DNA of 64,000 nucleotides from Petrolisthes cinctipes (GCA_033782935.1 JAWQEG010000415.1:1012001-1076000), one strand, 5' to 3'; positions 33,343 to 45,028 are shown, numbered from the stretch's first letter. Numbers and translations are program-made. Notes: generated from the letters alone by a model not told the origin.

Positions 33343-34857
33343 GTTAAAAGGAATTAAACGTTCTGCATTATCCGTAATTGATTATAACTGTGATAGTATT
33401 GATTCTACAACATTGTACCGTACGTATATATTTTCATATATTTTTTCATTATTTCTTTTCTTTTATATAACTAGAACACCTGTCGTACAGCGAATCAGTG
33501 GAGAGGCAGTTCAGTCATAATTTTGACTGACTGAGGACAATAAACTTTAGTGAACACAAATATGATTCTGTACACAAATAGTTGACAAACTCGATATGGG
33601 ACCTTTGATCTCTTGTACCCTCTGGATATTGGATAAGGAACATCACTGTTTTCGTTAATGTTTCTTCAAATATAAGAAACTGTAGCGAAAAGTCGTCAGT
33701 AAATTCTTCTACTAAAATAGTGTTGTTCCTTATCAATTCTGTTAACTTAATACATACCCTAACTCGCCTTTGGGATATTATTCATCTTGTAAAAACTAGT
33801 CACTGGTTCGAAACTCTTTTATGAAATTTTCACGAATAGAAATTTTAAGAGTAATATTATTTAATGATCTGTGTAAAATGTTTATTTTGATTATTACTGA
33901 TGATATTAGATGCAATTCAAGCTAATAAGCCCTTGCTCGACCGATATATTAGTCCTACTCGACTTACTAGTAGATGTGTAATTATTAAAAAGCCACAGAA
34001 AAGAAAGACACTTAGCAATTTCCTTCATATCGTTGTTGGTTTATTTTTGCTCTATGAAATTATTTACCAGAGCAAAATTACATTTCGAGCATGTTTGGTT
34101 TCCCCCCTATGATTGCCGAGGTTTGGGTTCATGATGTGCCACGGTCCAGATTAGGTTAGGTCAAGTAAAGTCATGCTTACACTATAATATAAAATAATTT
34201 AATGAGGTATTTACTTGTTTTACCTCTCAATCCTGCCTATTATGAGGGGGATGGGGGAATAAAACATGGTCGAAATCAAGATACACTCGCCAGCACTGCC
34301 GCGTGGACAGGGTCTCACAGGGTCATTCAGAGATGTAGCACCACTGTGATTATTTAGCTCGAAATAATCCACGTGTGTTAGAAGGAGTATCCTCGATACA
34401 CTAGCACATGAAGTGAACTTTGCTGCTTAAGGATTTTAAATCTCTTAATTATGTGAGCCCCTGTACCACGCGGCAGTGCTGGCGACTGTACATACAGGCT
34501 ATGCCAGGTAGTTCCAAGATGAGCGGAGCTAGTGTAAAATAAGACAGTTCTGCGCATCCAAGCTGTGACGTCACACTGTGTTTTGGCATTAGGTTTGATG
34601 TGAAGAACAAGATATAATTAAATAAGATTCCCACTGATAGGACCACACAAATTTAAGAGACGGTGGAGAGAATAACGTAACCTACATATAAATGGAGATG
34701 ATGACAGTAATGAAAATTCTACATCAGTGAGACAGACTTAAATCCAAAGAGGCTACACCACAGGAGTGCGCTGTGAAAGACGTGTTTAGGAGCAGACTGA
34801 CAAGTGCACATTACAATTTTTATAATTTATAAATTATATGTTCATTTATAATTATTT
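33343..34857. other. Spacer, no gene seen
   Basis: AT-rich DNA between 1C and 1D holding one MITE-like repeat (34,281-34,493). A 73-codon minus frame (33,736-33,515) is not recognised. Confidence 0.5.
34281..34493. repeat. MITE-like repeat c
   Basis: About 40-base inverted ends, with a core CGCCAGCACTGCCGCGTGG at 34,288-34,306 and its complement ending near 34,485. Outer ends read ATACACTCGCC on the left and, complemented, ATGTACAGTCGCC on the right. No coding content lies between the arms. Confidence 0.7.
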
Positions 34858-34924
34858 CCCCCCCCCCCCAGCGGGAACTGCCTTGACGTGGCGGGGGGGT
34901 GTCTCTGAGACCTCGCGAACTAGA

Positions 34925-35173
34925 CTAGAGGGAGCTCCGGCCCCTGCTCTGCTTCGATTTCGGGAAGAGAGGGCTTCCCATGCTTGTACGGTCGCCAGTG
35001 AGAGACCAGACTAAATGGTTTCCATGCAATAGGCTGCCAGTACGGGCCAACAGTGCTGCCCTCCAGAGGGACTGACTTCTAGGGGCGGTCCTGTGTTGGA
35101 TGGTTGGGTGTCTGGGCCGGGAGATGTTGGGGAAGGGGGTCTCAGCACAGTCGTGGGCAAACTTTCGAGCCAT
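34925..35173 (-). other. Antisense ORF in the 1D 5' UTR
   Basis: 82 codons, MARKFAHDCAETPFPN to RGRSSL, open at exactly the same length as in 1B, 1C and 1H although 1D is an old, heavily mutated copy. The corresponding sense upstream ORF is broken by TGA here. No similarity to any protein I know. Confidence 0.45.
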
Positions 35174-36964
35174 TGGGGCTGCTTTTTAAAACGAGTAGCC
35201 CCGTGGGGGACGAGGTACCCCGCCAATGGCGAACAGCGCTCGGTCCCCTCATCTGCCCGGTAGGTAGTAGCTATAGGCTCCTGTGGCCATTACAATAATA
35301 ATAATGTTATATGGATAACGAAAAGCCCCTTCCTCTTCCTCGAGCGATGGTCGACCAGGCCCTCGAGACGTCACTCTCTGGTCGTGGAGGTATGCAGGTC
35401 GGGTGTTGTGTCGACGAACCCTGTTAGCGGTATGAACACGGTAATGTTGACTAATGTGCTTGCATTCCTTTCCTGTAGCCCTATCCAATCAATTTTTAAG
35501 TGTTTTGGAGTGGTTCTTTACATCCGAAACACCTATAACAGTGACTGCAGATCTAATCGGAGCTTTATTACTTTTAATACAACTGCTGCTGCCAAAGCAG
35601 CATTTGAGGCAAAAGATTCTCTGTCTGTGGGAGATACTCGTTGTAAGGTTCAGATGATGCGGCCTATAAATGTAGTAGACAGTGACAATGACTACTGCCT
35701 AACATCTTTGATAATTCTGTAATGCATGTCTCTAAGAAGCGTCGCGTTCCTACACCCTTTTGGTTTGTGGCTTACTACAGGGAGGGGCGTTGTAACCTCA
35801 TCCATGCTTCTAGGTATCTGGAAAAAGAAATTGGATTACTACCGATGGGCCACATAAAAAAGTACGGTAATGGTGTTTTAATCAGAGCCAAATATCTTAC
35901 ACAGGCCACGTTGCTCCTCAGTCTCCTCTGTCCTTCTGATTGGCATGTTTGAATACATCAAACCACATCGAATATTTAATTATAGCAAGGGGCGAATATA
36001 CAATGAGGACCTGTATGAATTCTCAAAAGAGGACATTCTTGCTATGTGCCCAGATAGTGTCCAACGAGTAACAAATATGAAAGGCAATAAAATTATGATC
36101 ATCTTCACTTTCTATGGCTCGCATATCCCATTTCACCTCATATGAGGGGAAGCCTTTTGTTGAGCGTCCTTTAAAGTGTTTTTACTGTTATGAGTTTGGT
36201 CATGGGAGGAGGAACTACACAAACCATTCTCGGTGTGGTAATAATTGTTTTGCTCTTGACACGCATCCTACTTTTGGGTGTCAGTCAGAGAGTTACTGCT
36301 TTAACTACATGGATGCTCACCCCTTACGTTCTCGCAAATGTAAGATGTACTTTCTCGAGCTGGATATCCTCAACTTGGCTAAAACCCAATTCATCAGCAT
36401 TGGTAGTGCCAGACAGCAACTCAACTTTATGCGACAAAAGGATTATGGTGTTAGGACATACGCATCTTCCCTTCCCCCTCATCATTCCAAGTCTACAACA
36501 TCAAAATCGGATGCAGCACCCTTTCATCTCTTTCAAAAAGCAGCTGCTTCTTACTCTAGTGAGAACGTTTCTAAGGTTTCACTAAATAATAGTTTCTGTC
36601 TTGGAAACTGTATCAGACACTCATTCTGGTGACCCTTCAACTGATGACAATTCTCAGGCTTTAACTAAAGGTGTCCATGTGGTAGAGGTTCACGCTGCCA
36701 CACGCTCTCCAAAAAGGAAACCCAAGTCAACTAAATTGCAACAGAGACGTCTTCGTGGTTCCTCTGAGATACCTGACTCCATGGGTGTTCCTCCTTGCAA
36801 AGCAACCGTCTCTGTAGACTCATTCATATTTTCCTCTCAATATCACCAGAAGCGTTCTCGTGGCTCTGATGAATCTCTTGATTCAACAGATAAGTGAATG
36901 TGGTGCCTAGGATATTGTGACTTCAAAAGATACAGTTTCTCTTCCACGTGTATTATGGATGTTG

Positions 36965-36976
36965 ATGTATCTGTCA
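36965..36976. repeat. Target site duplication of copy 1F
   Basis: ATGTATCTGTCA at 36,965-36,976 recurs at 39,178-39,189. The duplicated bases belong to the ORF1 sequence of 1D, so the pre-insertion site is known. Confidence 0.92.
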
Positions 36977-39177
36977 TTGATTGATTGATTTATTGATGCC
37001 ATTAGGTATCTGGCAGCGCAACAACAATGGTCATATACCGCCCAACATATAAAGGTCATCTACATCATTAATAAAATATGTACAAAAATTAAATAATTTT
37101 CACTACCTCAAAAGGGAGAAGCAGCATGAATAAAACCCACGTCTTCCAAAAGATCATATATTAATGAAATAACCTATTTAAGTTAGATATATACAAGAAT
37201 TGAAATATTAACGAAAGAAACATTAAACTTTAACTACCTAAAAATTAATAGCCATAAATACAATAAAATTCACAATTTGTGGAGAAGGCCAGCCTCCTCC
37301 ACATAGGAGAGGGTGTTCCCTCCCACACAACAAGCCTCCTCTCCAAGCACCTGGAAGAGACTGTAAGAACCGTCACCCTTCCGGTACTCGGAGAGGTGCC
37401 TACGACGAAGGTCCCCAAGGCTGGGACACTCGACAATAAGATGCCGTACTGTTAAAGGGACCAGACAATCATCACAGTAGGGAGGGTGAGCCCTCTCCAT
37501 TAAAAAGCCATGAGTCAATAATGTGTGGCCAATGCGGAGACGGACAAGAGCCGTCTCCCACCGGCGGGACAGGCCACTGTAGCTCCACAATCCAAGGCGC
37601 TGGCGGATGTCACGGAGCTTGTTAGCCCCGATGGCGTCCCATCTGTCCTGCCAGCAGGAACGAACGGTAGCATCTATGTAGGGTCGAAGGTCCACTGCAG
37701 GAACAGGATGATGCCTGGCAGGAGGCCGGGAATTGGAGACCACAGCCTTAGCCAGGGCGTCAGCCCGCTCATTCCCATCAACACCCACATGGGCCGGGAC
37801 CCAACAAAAAGTGACTTTCCGGCCACGACGACCCAGGAGGACAAGCCACTCAAGAATGGCCAACACCAGGGGATGGGTAGAGTTAAAATTGCACAAGGCC
37901 TGCAAGGCACTACAGGAATCGCTAAAAATAGTAAACGAAGGCTGAGGGAGAGTAAAAATCACTTGGAGGGCATATAAAATGGCCGAGAGCTCCGCAGTAA
38001 AAATGGACATGACAGAAGGGAGCCTGCCTCCACGGCAAAAGTCAGGAAAGACAACTCCAAAGCCAACTCCAGCATCAGACTTTGACCCATCAGTGTACAC
38101 AGGGAGGGATTTCCTGTGAGTGAAGGCATGTTCTAAAAAGAGGGAACGAGCCACTGGAGGAGGAAGAAATTCCTTCTCGTCTGTAAAGCAGGTGCAGGGG
38201 AAAACTTCTGGAAGAAGCCATGGAGCCACCCTGGGGACCCTCACAGGACAAATCTGAAAGTCATCTATGCCCATCTCCTCCATAGCCTTTCTGACCCGGA
38301 AGCCAAAGGGCCATGGTGCACGAGAATGTAAAAGGTAGTACTGAGACATGATATCAGATGACACCGCCAAGCAAGGTAGGGTGTCAGGAAGTCGATGTAA
38401 TCAATGCCAACAACGAACCATCAAGGACTGGCGACGGAGATCAAGAGGTGGCTCATTAGCTCCGGTCGCCAGACGTACTCCAGCATGATGAACAGGGTCT
38501 AAAACTCTGAGACGGGCATCGGTGGCAGAAGAGTACACCTCACACCCATAGTCGAGTTTTGACCTAATAACAACATGGTATAGGCGGAGGAGGGTGGCCC
38601 GATCAGCCCCCCAGGATGTTTGGCTCAGGACCCTCAACAGGTTAAGAGCCTTGAGGCAAGAGACCTTAAGTGTACGTAAGTGGGGAACCCAAGTCAAACG
38701 TTTGTCAAAAAGGAGACCCAAAAAGCGAGTCTCCTCGACACATCGTATCCGTTGACCATACATGAATAAGTCCGGATCCGGGTGGATGCCTCGGATGCGG
38801 CAGAAGTGCATAGCAACTGTCTTGGAAGGAGAAAATCGAAACCCATGAGAATCAGTCCAACGTGACACCCTGTCAAGGGCAAGCTGAATACGCCGCTCCG
38901 CCACTGACATACGGGAAGCAGCAAACCAGACTGCTAGGTCGTCAACGTACATCGAGTTAGCTATACCGTCTGGAAGGGATGAGGCAATGGCATTAATTGC
39001 TACTGCAAACAATGTGACACTGAGGACGCTTCCCTGGGGGACGCCCTCCTCCTGTGCAACAGATGCTGAGTGGGTTGTACCAACCCTCACAGAAAAACTG
39101 CGACCACTGAGAAACTCCTTAAGAAAGCGTGGAAGGCGACCCTGCAGGCCATATAAATAGAGTTGCTGCAGGATGCC
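36977..39177 (-). mobile_element. Family 1 copy 1F, inserted into 1D
   Basis: 5'-truncated minus-strand copy of 2.2 kb with a TTGA-repeat tail and terminal hairpin, nearly identical to the 3' part of 1C. It contains the RT end, RNase H, tail domain and 3' UTR. Its insertion, in opposite orientation, interrupts ORF1 of 1D and leaves a 12-base duplication, so it is the younger of the two. Confidence 0.95.
37270..39177 (-). pseudogene. ORF2 3' half in 1F
   Basis: A single frame through RT (VPQGSVLSVTLFAVAINA, catalytic YVDD intact), thumb, RNase H and Cys-rich tail, interrupted only by a TGA at 38,401-38,403 where sister copies have CGA. An in-frame deletion of 39 bases at about 38,459 removes 13 residues before the ANEPPLDL segment. 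The APE and the first RT motifs are missing owing to 5' truncation. Confidence 0.9.
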
Positions 39178-39296
39178 ATGTATCTGTCAGTGATACCACT
39201 ACTGTACAGGACAATACCAATGTGGTTGTTTCAAAGAATATTCCTGCTCATAGTACCTTCACCCTCTTCTAACATATCAGATGCTTCCGGGAATTG

Positions 39297-40338
39297 TCCA
39301 CTCCAGGCTGTTGCAGTTAAGGATTTTATGGACCACCCCTATACTGTGTGCAGTCTATACCTTCCTCCCAGTGTTGATGTTGAGAGAGGTGGTCTCAACC
39401 GTCTAGTATGGAACCTCCCCTCTCCCTTTATTATATCGGGTGATTTTAATGGTCGTCATCCTCTGTGGGTTGACATTTCGGTCAATCTTTTATTGAGGAT
39501 GAGGGATTAGAGGATTTAAATACGGGAGATGTGGCACATTTTGATAGCCCTTCTGGGACTTTTACCACCATTGACATTTCCCTCTGCTCACCCAGTGTTT
39601 TGTTGGATTTTTACTTGGAGTGTGTTGCCCGATTTATATGGTAGTGACCACTTTTCTATACACTTGGAAAACAACAGGTACGAATCGCAGTCTCGTCTTC
39701 CTCGGTGGATATTAGAGAAGGCTGACTGGTAGTTTTTTAGAGAGCTAACTTCTCCAGTCTCTTCTGTAGTAGATTTTGGTAGCTCTGAAGAGGCTGTAAC
39801 ATATTTCACTTATATGCTCCACTTTGCTGCTCTCATCTCTGTCCCTAAAACTTCTGGCCACTTTTCCAAACGTCCTATCCCTTGGTGGTCACCAGTCTGC
39901 ACCACTGTTGTGCGGAAGAAGCATGCTGCTTTTTCTCGCATTCGTTGCTGTCGTGGGGACCAAACTCTTTTAGAGGACTTCCGACAGGCAAGGGCTCGGG
40001 CTAGACGAGTTTTAAAAGAGGTACAACGTGCATCTTGGAAGGCCTATGTGTCTTCAATTAATACTAAAACCCCACTCACCCAAGTGTTCAGGAGAGTCCA
40101 TAAAATGGCTGGGAAGTTTTCTGCTAGTTCTCCACCTGTTCTTAAGGTCAATGTAATTAAGATCATGGATGGTTTAACAGTCGCCAACACCATGACAGAG
40201 GCATTTGCAATAGTCTCCAGCAGTGACTCTCGACCTCTGGCTGTCAGGCATGAGTTGGGAGCCCAGGAGCGCACTGTCCTGGATTTCTCGGGGCACGAGA
40301 ATGAAAATAATATCCATATATTCACCCTAAGAGGTCTC
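39297..40338 (+). pseudogene. ORF2 fragment of 1D: APE and RT start
   Basis: From the middle of the endonuclease (LQAVAVKDFMDHPYTVCSLY) through ISGDFNGRHPLWVD and GSDHFSIHLE to the RT N-terminal linker (SWKAYVSSINTKTPLTQVFR), ending at IHIFTLRGL. Three or more frameshifts are present. It stops short of all RT catalytic motifs at about 40,338, where unrelated DNA begins. Confidence 0.85.
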
Positions 40339-41194
40339 TTACCCCTAGGCTCTTAACCTGTTCATGGTCCAGTACATGGAGGTAGAATAGGAGGAGACGG
40401 CCAGAAAAGTGAATTCAGGCCCGCCATATTGGTATTGGCCAGAAGCTCGCCAGCCGCTCCTTAATTATTAATCTCGCCTGACCTGTGTCACCCGAAAGGT
40501 AAATAATTCCTACACTCTGCAGACAATGAAATACATCGTCGCTAAACATTTTCGCTGGACACTACCACTATCTTTAGTGGTCAGGACAGAGTGAAGAAAT
40601 AACATATTATACAGTAAAGCAGTTCCTTTTCATGCAGTTATCAACGTATATCATGCGTGTGTATATGTGCGTGTGTGTGCGTGCTTGTGTATGTGTGAGT
40701 ACAATTTGGGTGTGGTAAAATATGTTTATGTGTGAGGGAGGGTCACAAAACAAATTAATAAACGGCTGTATTTGTGTGTTACTTAGGAAGGGATCCATTT
40801 ATTAATTAGGAAGTTCATTAATTGATTGATTTATTTTGATGCAACTAAGCATCTGGCGGCGCAACAGCCAAGGTCATATACCGCCGAATATAAAATTGTC
40901 ATCTACACAATTAATAAAACATGAATACCCGAAAGGGGAAGTTCATTAAGGGATTAAGTTTGCGAGACCCATCACTAAGATTGAAAATGTTATGATTTTG
41001 GATATACAACAATAATTCAGTTATATTTCTATTTCCGACTTCATGATATTTACAGAATAAGAGTTTGCATCCTTCCCAGTGTAACTGTAAGTGGCATTAC
41101 ATGCATCATTAAATACTGCATTATTCATTTTGCCTCCCTAGTTAGGATGATCAGTTACTAGGCCATGCCAATTGTTTGAAGCAACTGCATACCA
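40339..41194. other. Spacer with copy 1G, no gene seen
   Basis: AT-rich DNA with a GT-rich patch (40,653-40,700). The only feature is the tiny LINE end 1G. Confidence 0.5.
40822..40936 (-). mobile_element. 115-base family 1 end (1G) with 13-bp TSD
   Basis: Tail (TTGA repeats), terminal hairpin (GATGC-AACTAA-GCATC) and the first part of the 3' UTR only. GGAAGTTCATTAA flanks it exactly at 40,809-40,821 and 40,937-40,949. It belongs to the sub-family shared with 1H and 1M. Confidence 0.9.
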
Positions 41195-41855
41195 TTGGAT
41201 TCGGTTCCAATTTTAAGTGTGTCAAGCAAGTGTGTTAGAAATATTAAAAATAATGTTTCCTCTCAGGTAATCAATGACTTTGTTCTGAAAAGTAGGATAC
41301 TAGCTGATTCTGTTAATGAAGAGACGGAGGAATACATGTATATTCCAAGTCAGTCTCACCTCTCAAAGTGTACAAATAAAATAGTTGTATATATAGCAGA
41401 ATATGTTGTATATAAATTAATGAAGTCCTTGTACAGTGAACCATGCATTGTTGCCTTAAACTCAGACAAGACTGATAAACATATTCTTTCCTTGGTAAAG
41501 CTTAAGGACAGAGTAAACTTGGTGTATCCATCTGATGATGTAATTGATATATGTATTACATCAGAAAAACTGTTTAGGAAAAGAGGGTCCAGCACCACTT
41601 TGGAGAGGGTAGATTGTAGCAATATTATAATTTCAGTGTTAACAAATTATGCCCACAAATACATATTTCCTACTTTAGCTGGCCATATGTGCGACTGAAA
41701 ATCACATGCATTAGTTAATTAAGGCAGTTGCTGAAGCATATTTGCAGGTGAAATATGCATATAAGGTCAAACAAATTACAAAGAAGTTGGCATCCAAAGT
41801 GAAAATAAAGAGTCGACAGATATATACAAAACTTATACATTTCAGTGGCCAGTAA
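41195..41855 (+). pseudogene. P-element/THAP9-like transposase C-terminus
   Basis: 167 codons are open to 41,698, with IVVYIAEYVVYKLMKSLY, then LSLVKLKDRVNLVYPSDDVI and ITSEKLFRKRG. This resembles the C-terminal region of P-element/THAP9 transposases (a YIAGYVV..KL helix, then a block ending in PS.DV). After a frameshift the end is still readable at about 41,724-41,855: LIKAVAEAYLQVKYAYKVKQ, then ITKKL and finally HFSGQ before TAA, matching the usual tail of that family. The N-terminal THAP and RNase H-like catalytic parts are missing, so it is a remnant. The family call is from memory of family motifs, not a search. Confidence 0.65.
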
Positions 41856-42290
41856 GGTATACAGTATAATAGGTCAGTAATTTATAATTTTCTATTTATA
41901 TTATTAAAAATATTGAAAAATGTGTGAATTGTATGCTATTAAAGAATACAAAATACATGTCATGCCGTAATTAAAAATGAATAAACATCGTGAGGAATCT
42001 GGCTAAACCTTGTGGGTACTATGGGCGGTCAGCCTTCATTGCCAACACTAGGCGTTGGTTGCCGGGCAGCTGACTGGCTTCACTCCACTCAGACCCAACT
42101 GAACGCGCGGGCCGTCTCCTCCTATTTTACTTCCATGGTCCAGGGCCATACGTCCTGGTGGGCTGATCGGGCCACCCCCCTCCGCCTATACCATGGTCTT
42201 ATTAGGTCAAAACTCGACTATGGGAGTGAGGTGTACTCCTCTGCCACGGATGCCCGTTTCAGAGTCTTAGACCCTGTTCATCATGCTGAG

Positions 42291-43165
42291 GTACAGTTGG
42301 CTCCACTCCCGCGTTTCTCCCCTAGCGTTGCCAATGTTTGACCACTCAGGAATTCGAATCCCTAAGCACAAGTTAAAAGACTCGAAACATTCATTAATCT
42401 TGCAATGCTAACTGACATTACACCTCAAGGCATTTTAAACTCCTGTATTTGCAGCTTGAATAACGCAATCACAGTGAAAGCATGAAACACGTTAAATTAA
42501 GGAAAGAATATTATACCACTGAATAGAAGACCTCTGGCATCACAGGTTGTATGGCGTCTTAATGTCTGAAGGTAGATTGAGAGGTTGTAAGTTGGGGATG
42601 GGGATTGAACGGTAGGGTGAGAAGGAAGTGAATTAATCTAACATCACATTATGTTACTATGGTCCAGTTGACTGCAGATTATTGATAAACATCTACTGTC
42701 TTACTTCTCTATCAACTTCTCCTCGGCGGGTCATATGGTCTTGGCTACCTAACTCGCAAAAAAAAAAAAAAAAAAAAAAAACAATGATCGATATACTTCA
42801 CGGCGTGATTATATGGTTTGAGTTGTCTATTTCGCCGTAAAATAGATAAATAATAGGCCTAATGATAATAATAATTGATAAAGATCAATCATTACTAGCA
42901 TCTTTCTCTAATAGCTTAAATTTTTCCTCACTACACCTTAATTTCTTACCGCCAACCCTCCCTCCTGCCGTTTCCTACCTAAACCCCCCTTTTCTCTCAG
43001 TCCCCCAACACCTCCCTCTCTCAACCCTCCAACCACACCCTCACTCTGGGGGACCGTATGTATGTATGTTTCGAGTCTTTTAACTTGTGCTTAGGGATTC
43101 GAATTCCTGAGTGGTCAAACATTGGCAACGCTAGGGGAGAAACGCGGGAGTGGAGCCAACTGTAC
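42291..43165. mobile_element. 875-bp DNA element with perfect 100-bp TIRs
   Basis: 42,291-42,390 and 43,066-43,165 are exact reverse complements over all 100 bases as read. Both ends start GTACAGTTGGCTCCACTCCC. The interior is further self-complementary in composition (GA-rich left, CT-rich right) and includes an A run at 42,758-42,781. No transposase frame is present. The left end falls at a GTAC/TAC site in the LINE fragment. Perfect arms imply recent insertion or gene conversion between arms. Confidence 0.88.
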
Positions 43166-43225
43166 AGCCGGCTCCACTGCCGCGAGGGCCACTGCAGTGT
43201 TGTCAACACTCCCTCTCCCAGGCTT

Positions 43226-44832
43226 GAATGACAATGAAATAATAATCTGTATGTGAGCAATTTTGTTTTTATGTGGATGCAACAATAGGCACCAAATGAT
43301 TCCTGATGTATTATTTTGCTATACAGTATTTCATAGTGCTGACACTTGAGGAACAATTACATAAGAACTGAGAATATTAGATAATCCAAGCGTAGGCACC
43401 CTTAACTATCCATCATCTGCCCCTTTAATTATTACTTCAAATAAAACCGGGGAAGTAAATCCTATTTGCTGGCTGTAATATATTCGCATTGCAAGGACGA
43501 AAACTGAAGTTTGGTGGTAAAACTAAAATTGCAGGTTTAACAGGTGTAATACATTTTTTTTTTCCCAGGAACTGGAAATAACCTTGTAGACGAGGCTGGT
43601 GCAATTCTTGTGCAGGGTGCAGATGAACATCCCTTGGCTTCCACCTCCATCTTATCTCTACCCTACTCTTCCCTTTCCTTTACCATTTAGTCTCCATATA
43701 ATTGGTCTTGGGGCTGTATTTAATAAGACAGATATGTTTTAGTGTAGGTTGTTCTCCTTTTTCATCATTTATGCTTTCCGGTCCCGTCTTCTATTTATTA
43801 AATGAATGTCACTTGTTTACTAAACTGTCACGTTAGACCTCATTCACTCGAACTGACACTTCGCCACACACAGACAAAAGCGATCATTTTGCCAGTCCTC
43901 CTCTCGCTCGCCTGCCTCTGCCTGCATCTGATCCGTATCTGAGTTGAAAAATGTCTGTGTTTTCACTGCTCACTCGCCCAGGCGTGAATCGCCTTCGATA
44001 CAAGAGAAACTTCTGAAGCATTTACTAGTCTCGTCGCCTCGATGCTCGACCGGCTGCAGGTCTTTGTGAAGGAGGGAGTCTGGGCGCGATTCTGATTACA
44101 TTGCATTCAATAGTAAACAAATAATTAATACTCATGTAAACTGAAGGGTAACAACCGTAAAGTTATGTATGTTCTTATCACAGTATTTGCCTCGCAATTC
44201 TGCAAGGCAATAACAAGGAATAACGTAAGCCGTAAAACGATAAATACCAGTAATTACCCAGATAGATGTGCTACAAGTTATTAATTTTAGTACTGAATTC
44301 TCTAAAGGAATGTGCCACCTGCCATACATTGGGTTCCTGCATGAAGAGGGCTTGGGTATTCTGTTTCCGTCCTTGCAATGTGAATACATAACAGCCAATA
44401 TATAGGATTTACTTATCCCGATTTATTTGAGGTAATCATTAAAGGGACCAGATGATGGATAGTTCATGGTGCAGTCACCGTGCCAATGCTTGGATTATCT
44501 AATATTCTCAGTTCTTATGTAATTGTTCCTCAAGTATCAGCGAGGTCAGTAAGGTAGAGGTTGTTGCTCGCAAATGTCAGAGTGCTGAGTTTTACCCCGG
44601 AGCACGGAAAAGGACTCTCCTACTTAATATGTCAATATTATCAGAACATCCATAAACTAGCCACAGGTGCATCTTAATTGTTAATCAAAACCTGATTTCT
44701 CGAGCATTACAATGTAATATTCCGCACTATGAAATATAGCAAAATAATACATCAGGAATCATTTGGTGTCTATTGTTGCATTCACATAAAAACAAAATTG
44801 CTCACATACAGATTATTATTTCATTGTCATTC
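43226..44832. mobile_element. 1.6 kb palindromic DNA element
   Basis: Left arm 43,226 to about 43,504 is the imperfect complement of the right arm, about 44,361-44,832. Ends are GAATGACAATG and CATTGTCATTC. The right arm is longer because of an extra 185 bases (about 44,541-44,725). The interior has no coding region. The 60 bases preceding it (43,162-43,225) start GTACAGCCGGCTCCACTGCC, resembling the ends of the neighbouring element and of repeat c. Confidence 0.75.
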
Positions 44833-45028
44833 GTTTCACTCAGCATACAAGTCTACCAACCATCATTACCTTCTCTCTCACTAGTGAGTGCTTCAGATGT
44901 GTGTCTCGGACCGAACATTGTGGTTCAAGCCTCGGAGAGGCGTCCCCAATCCCCAGTCTCCTGGTGGACGCTGATGAGCCACCTCTTGATCTCCGTTGCC
45001 AGTCCTTGATGGTTCGTTGTTGGCTGTC

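Larger units (their letters stand above)
35311..39296 (+). pseudogene. ORF1 of 1D, interrupted and degraded
   Basis: ATG at 35,311 (MDNEKPLPLPRAMVDQ), then fragments in changing frames: RRM-like block (35,440-35,720), second block with FWFVAYYREGRCNLIHASRY (35,757-35,816), knuckle CFYCYEFGHGRRNY in which the last Cys is Tyr, and Ser-rich tail pieces (36,600-36,976). After the 1F insertion the tail resumes at 39,190 (DTTTVQDNTNVVVSKN) until the internal deletion. Not translatable. Confidence 0.85.
34858..40338 (+). mobile_element. Family 1 copy 1D (plus strand), split by 1F
   Basis: Starts with a 12-C run (34,858-34,869), then 5' UTR, degraded ORF1 to 36,976, then the inserted copy 1F, then the remainder of ORF1 and part of ORF2 to about 40,338. 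At about 39,296 an internal deletion fuses the ORF1 tail to the middle of the endonuclease. The 3' part (rest of RT, RNase H, 3' UTR) is missing. It is clearly older than 1C and 1F: many frameshifts and substitutions. Confidence 0.9.
42143..45028 (+). mobile_element. Family 1 RT fragment 1O, split by DNA elements
   Basis: 42,143-42,290 encodes the post-catalytic RT segment (WWADRATPLRLYHGLIRSKL, LDYGSEVYSSATDA) up to the codons for VHHAEV. The adjoining stretch of the element reappears at about 44,896-45,028 (SPVSWWTLMSHLLIS in a shifted frame; the proper frame reads DADEPPLDLR). The 2.6 kb between is not LINE sequence, so it was inserted later. Both ends of the fragment are abrupt, with no 3' tail. 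Confidence 0.82.

Noticed and set aside
42758..42781. A run as a processed pseudogene tail
   Set aside because: It lies inside the TIR element with no coding sequence before it; a simple repeat.
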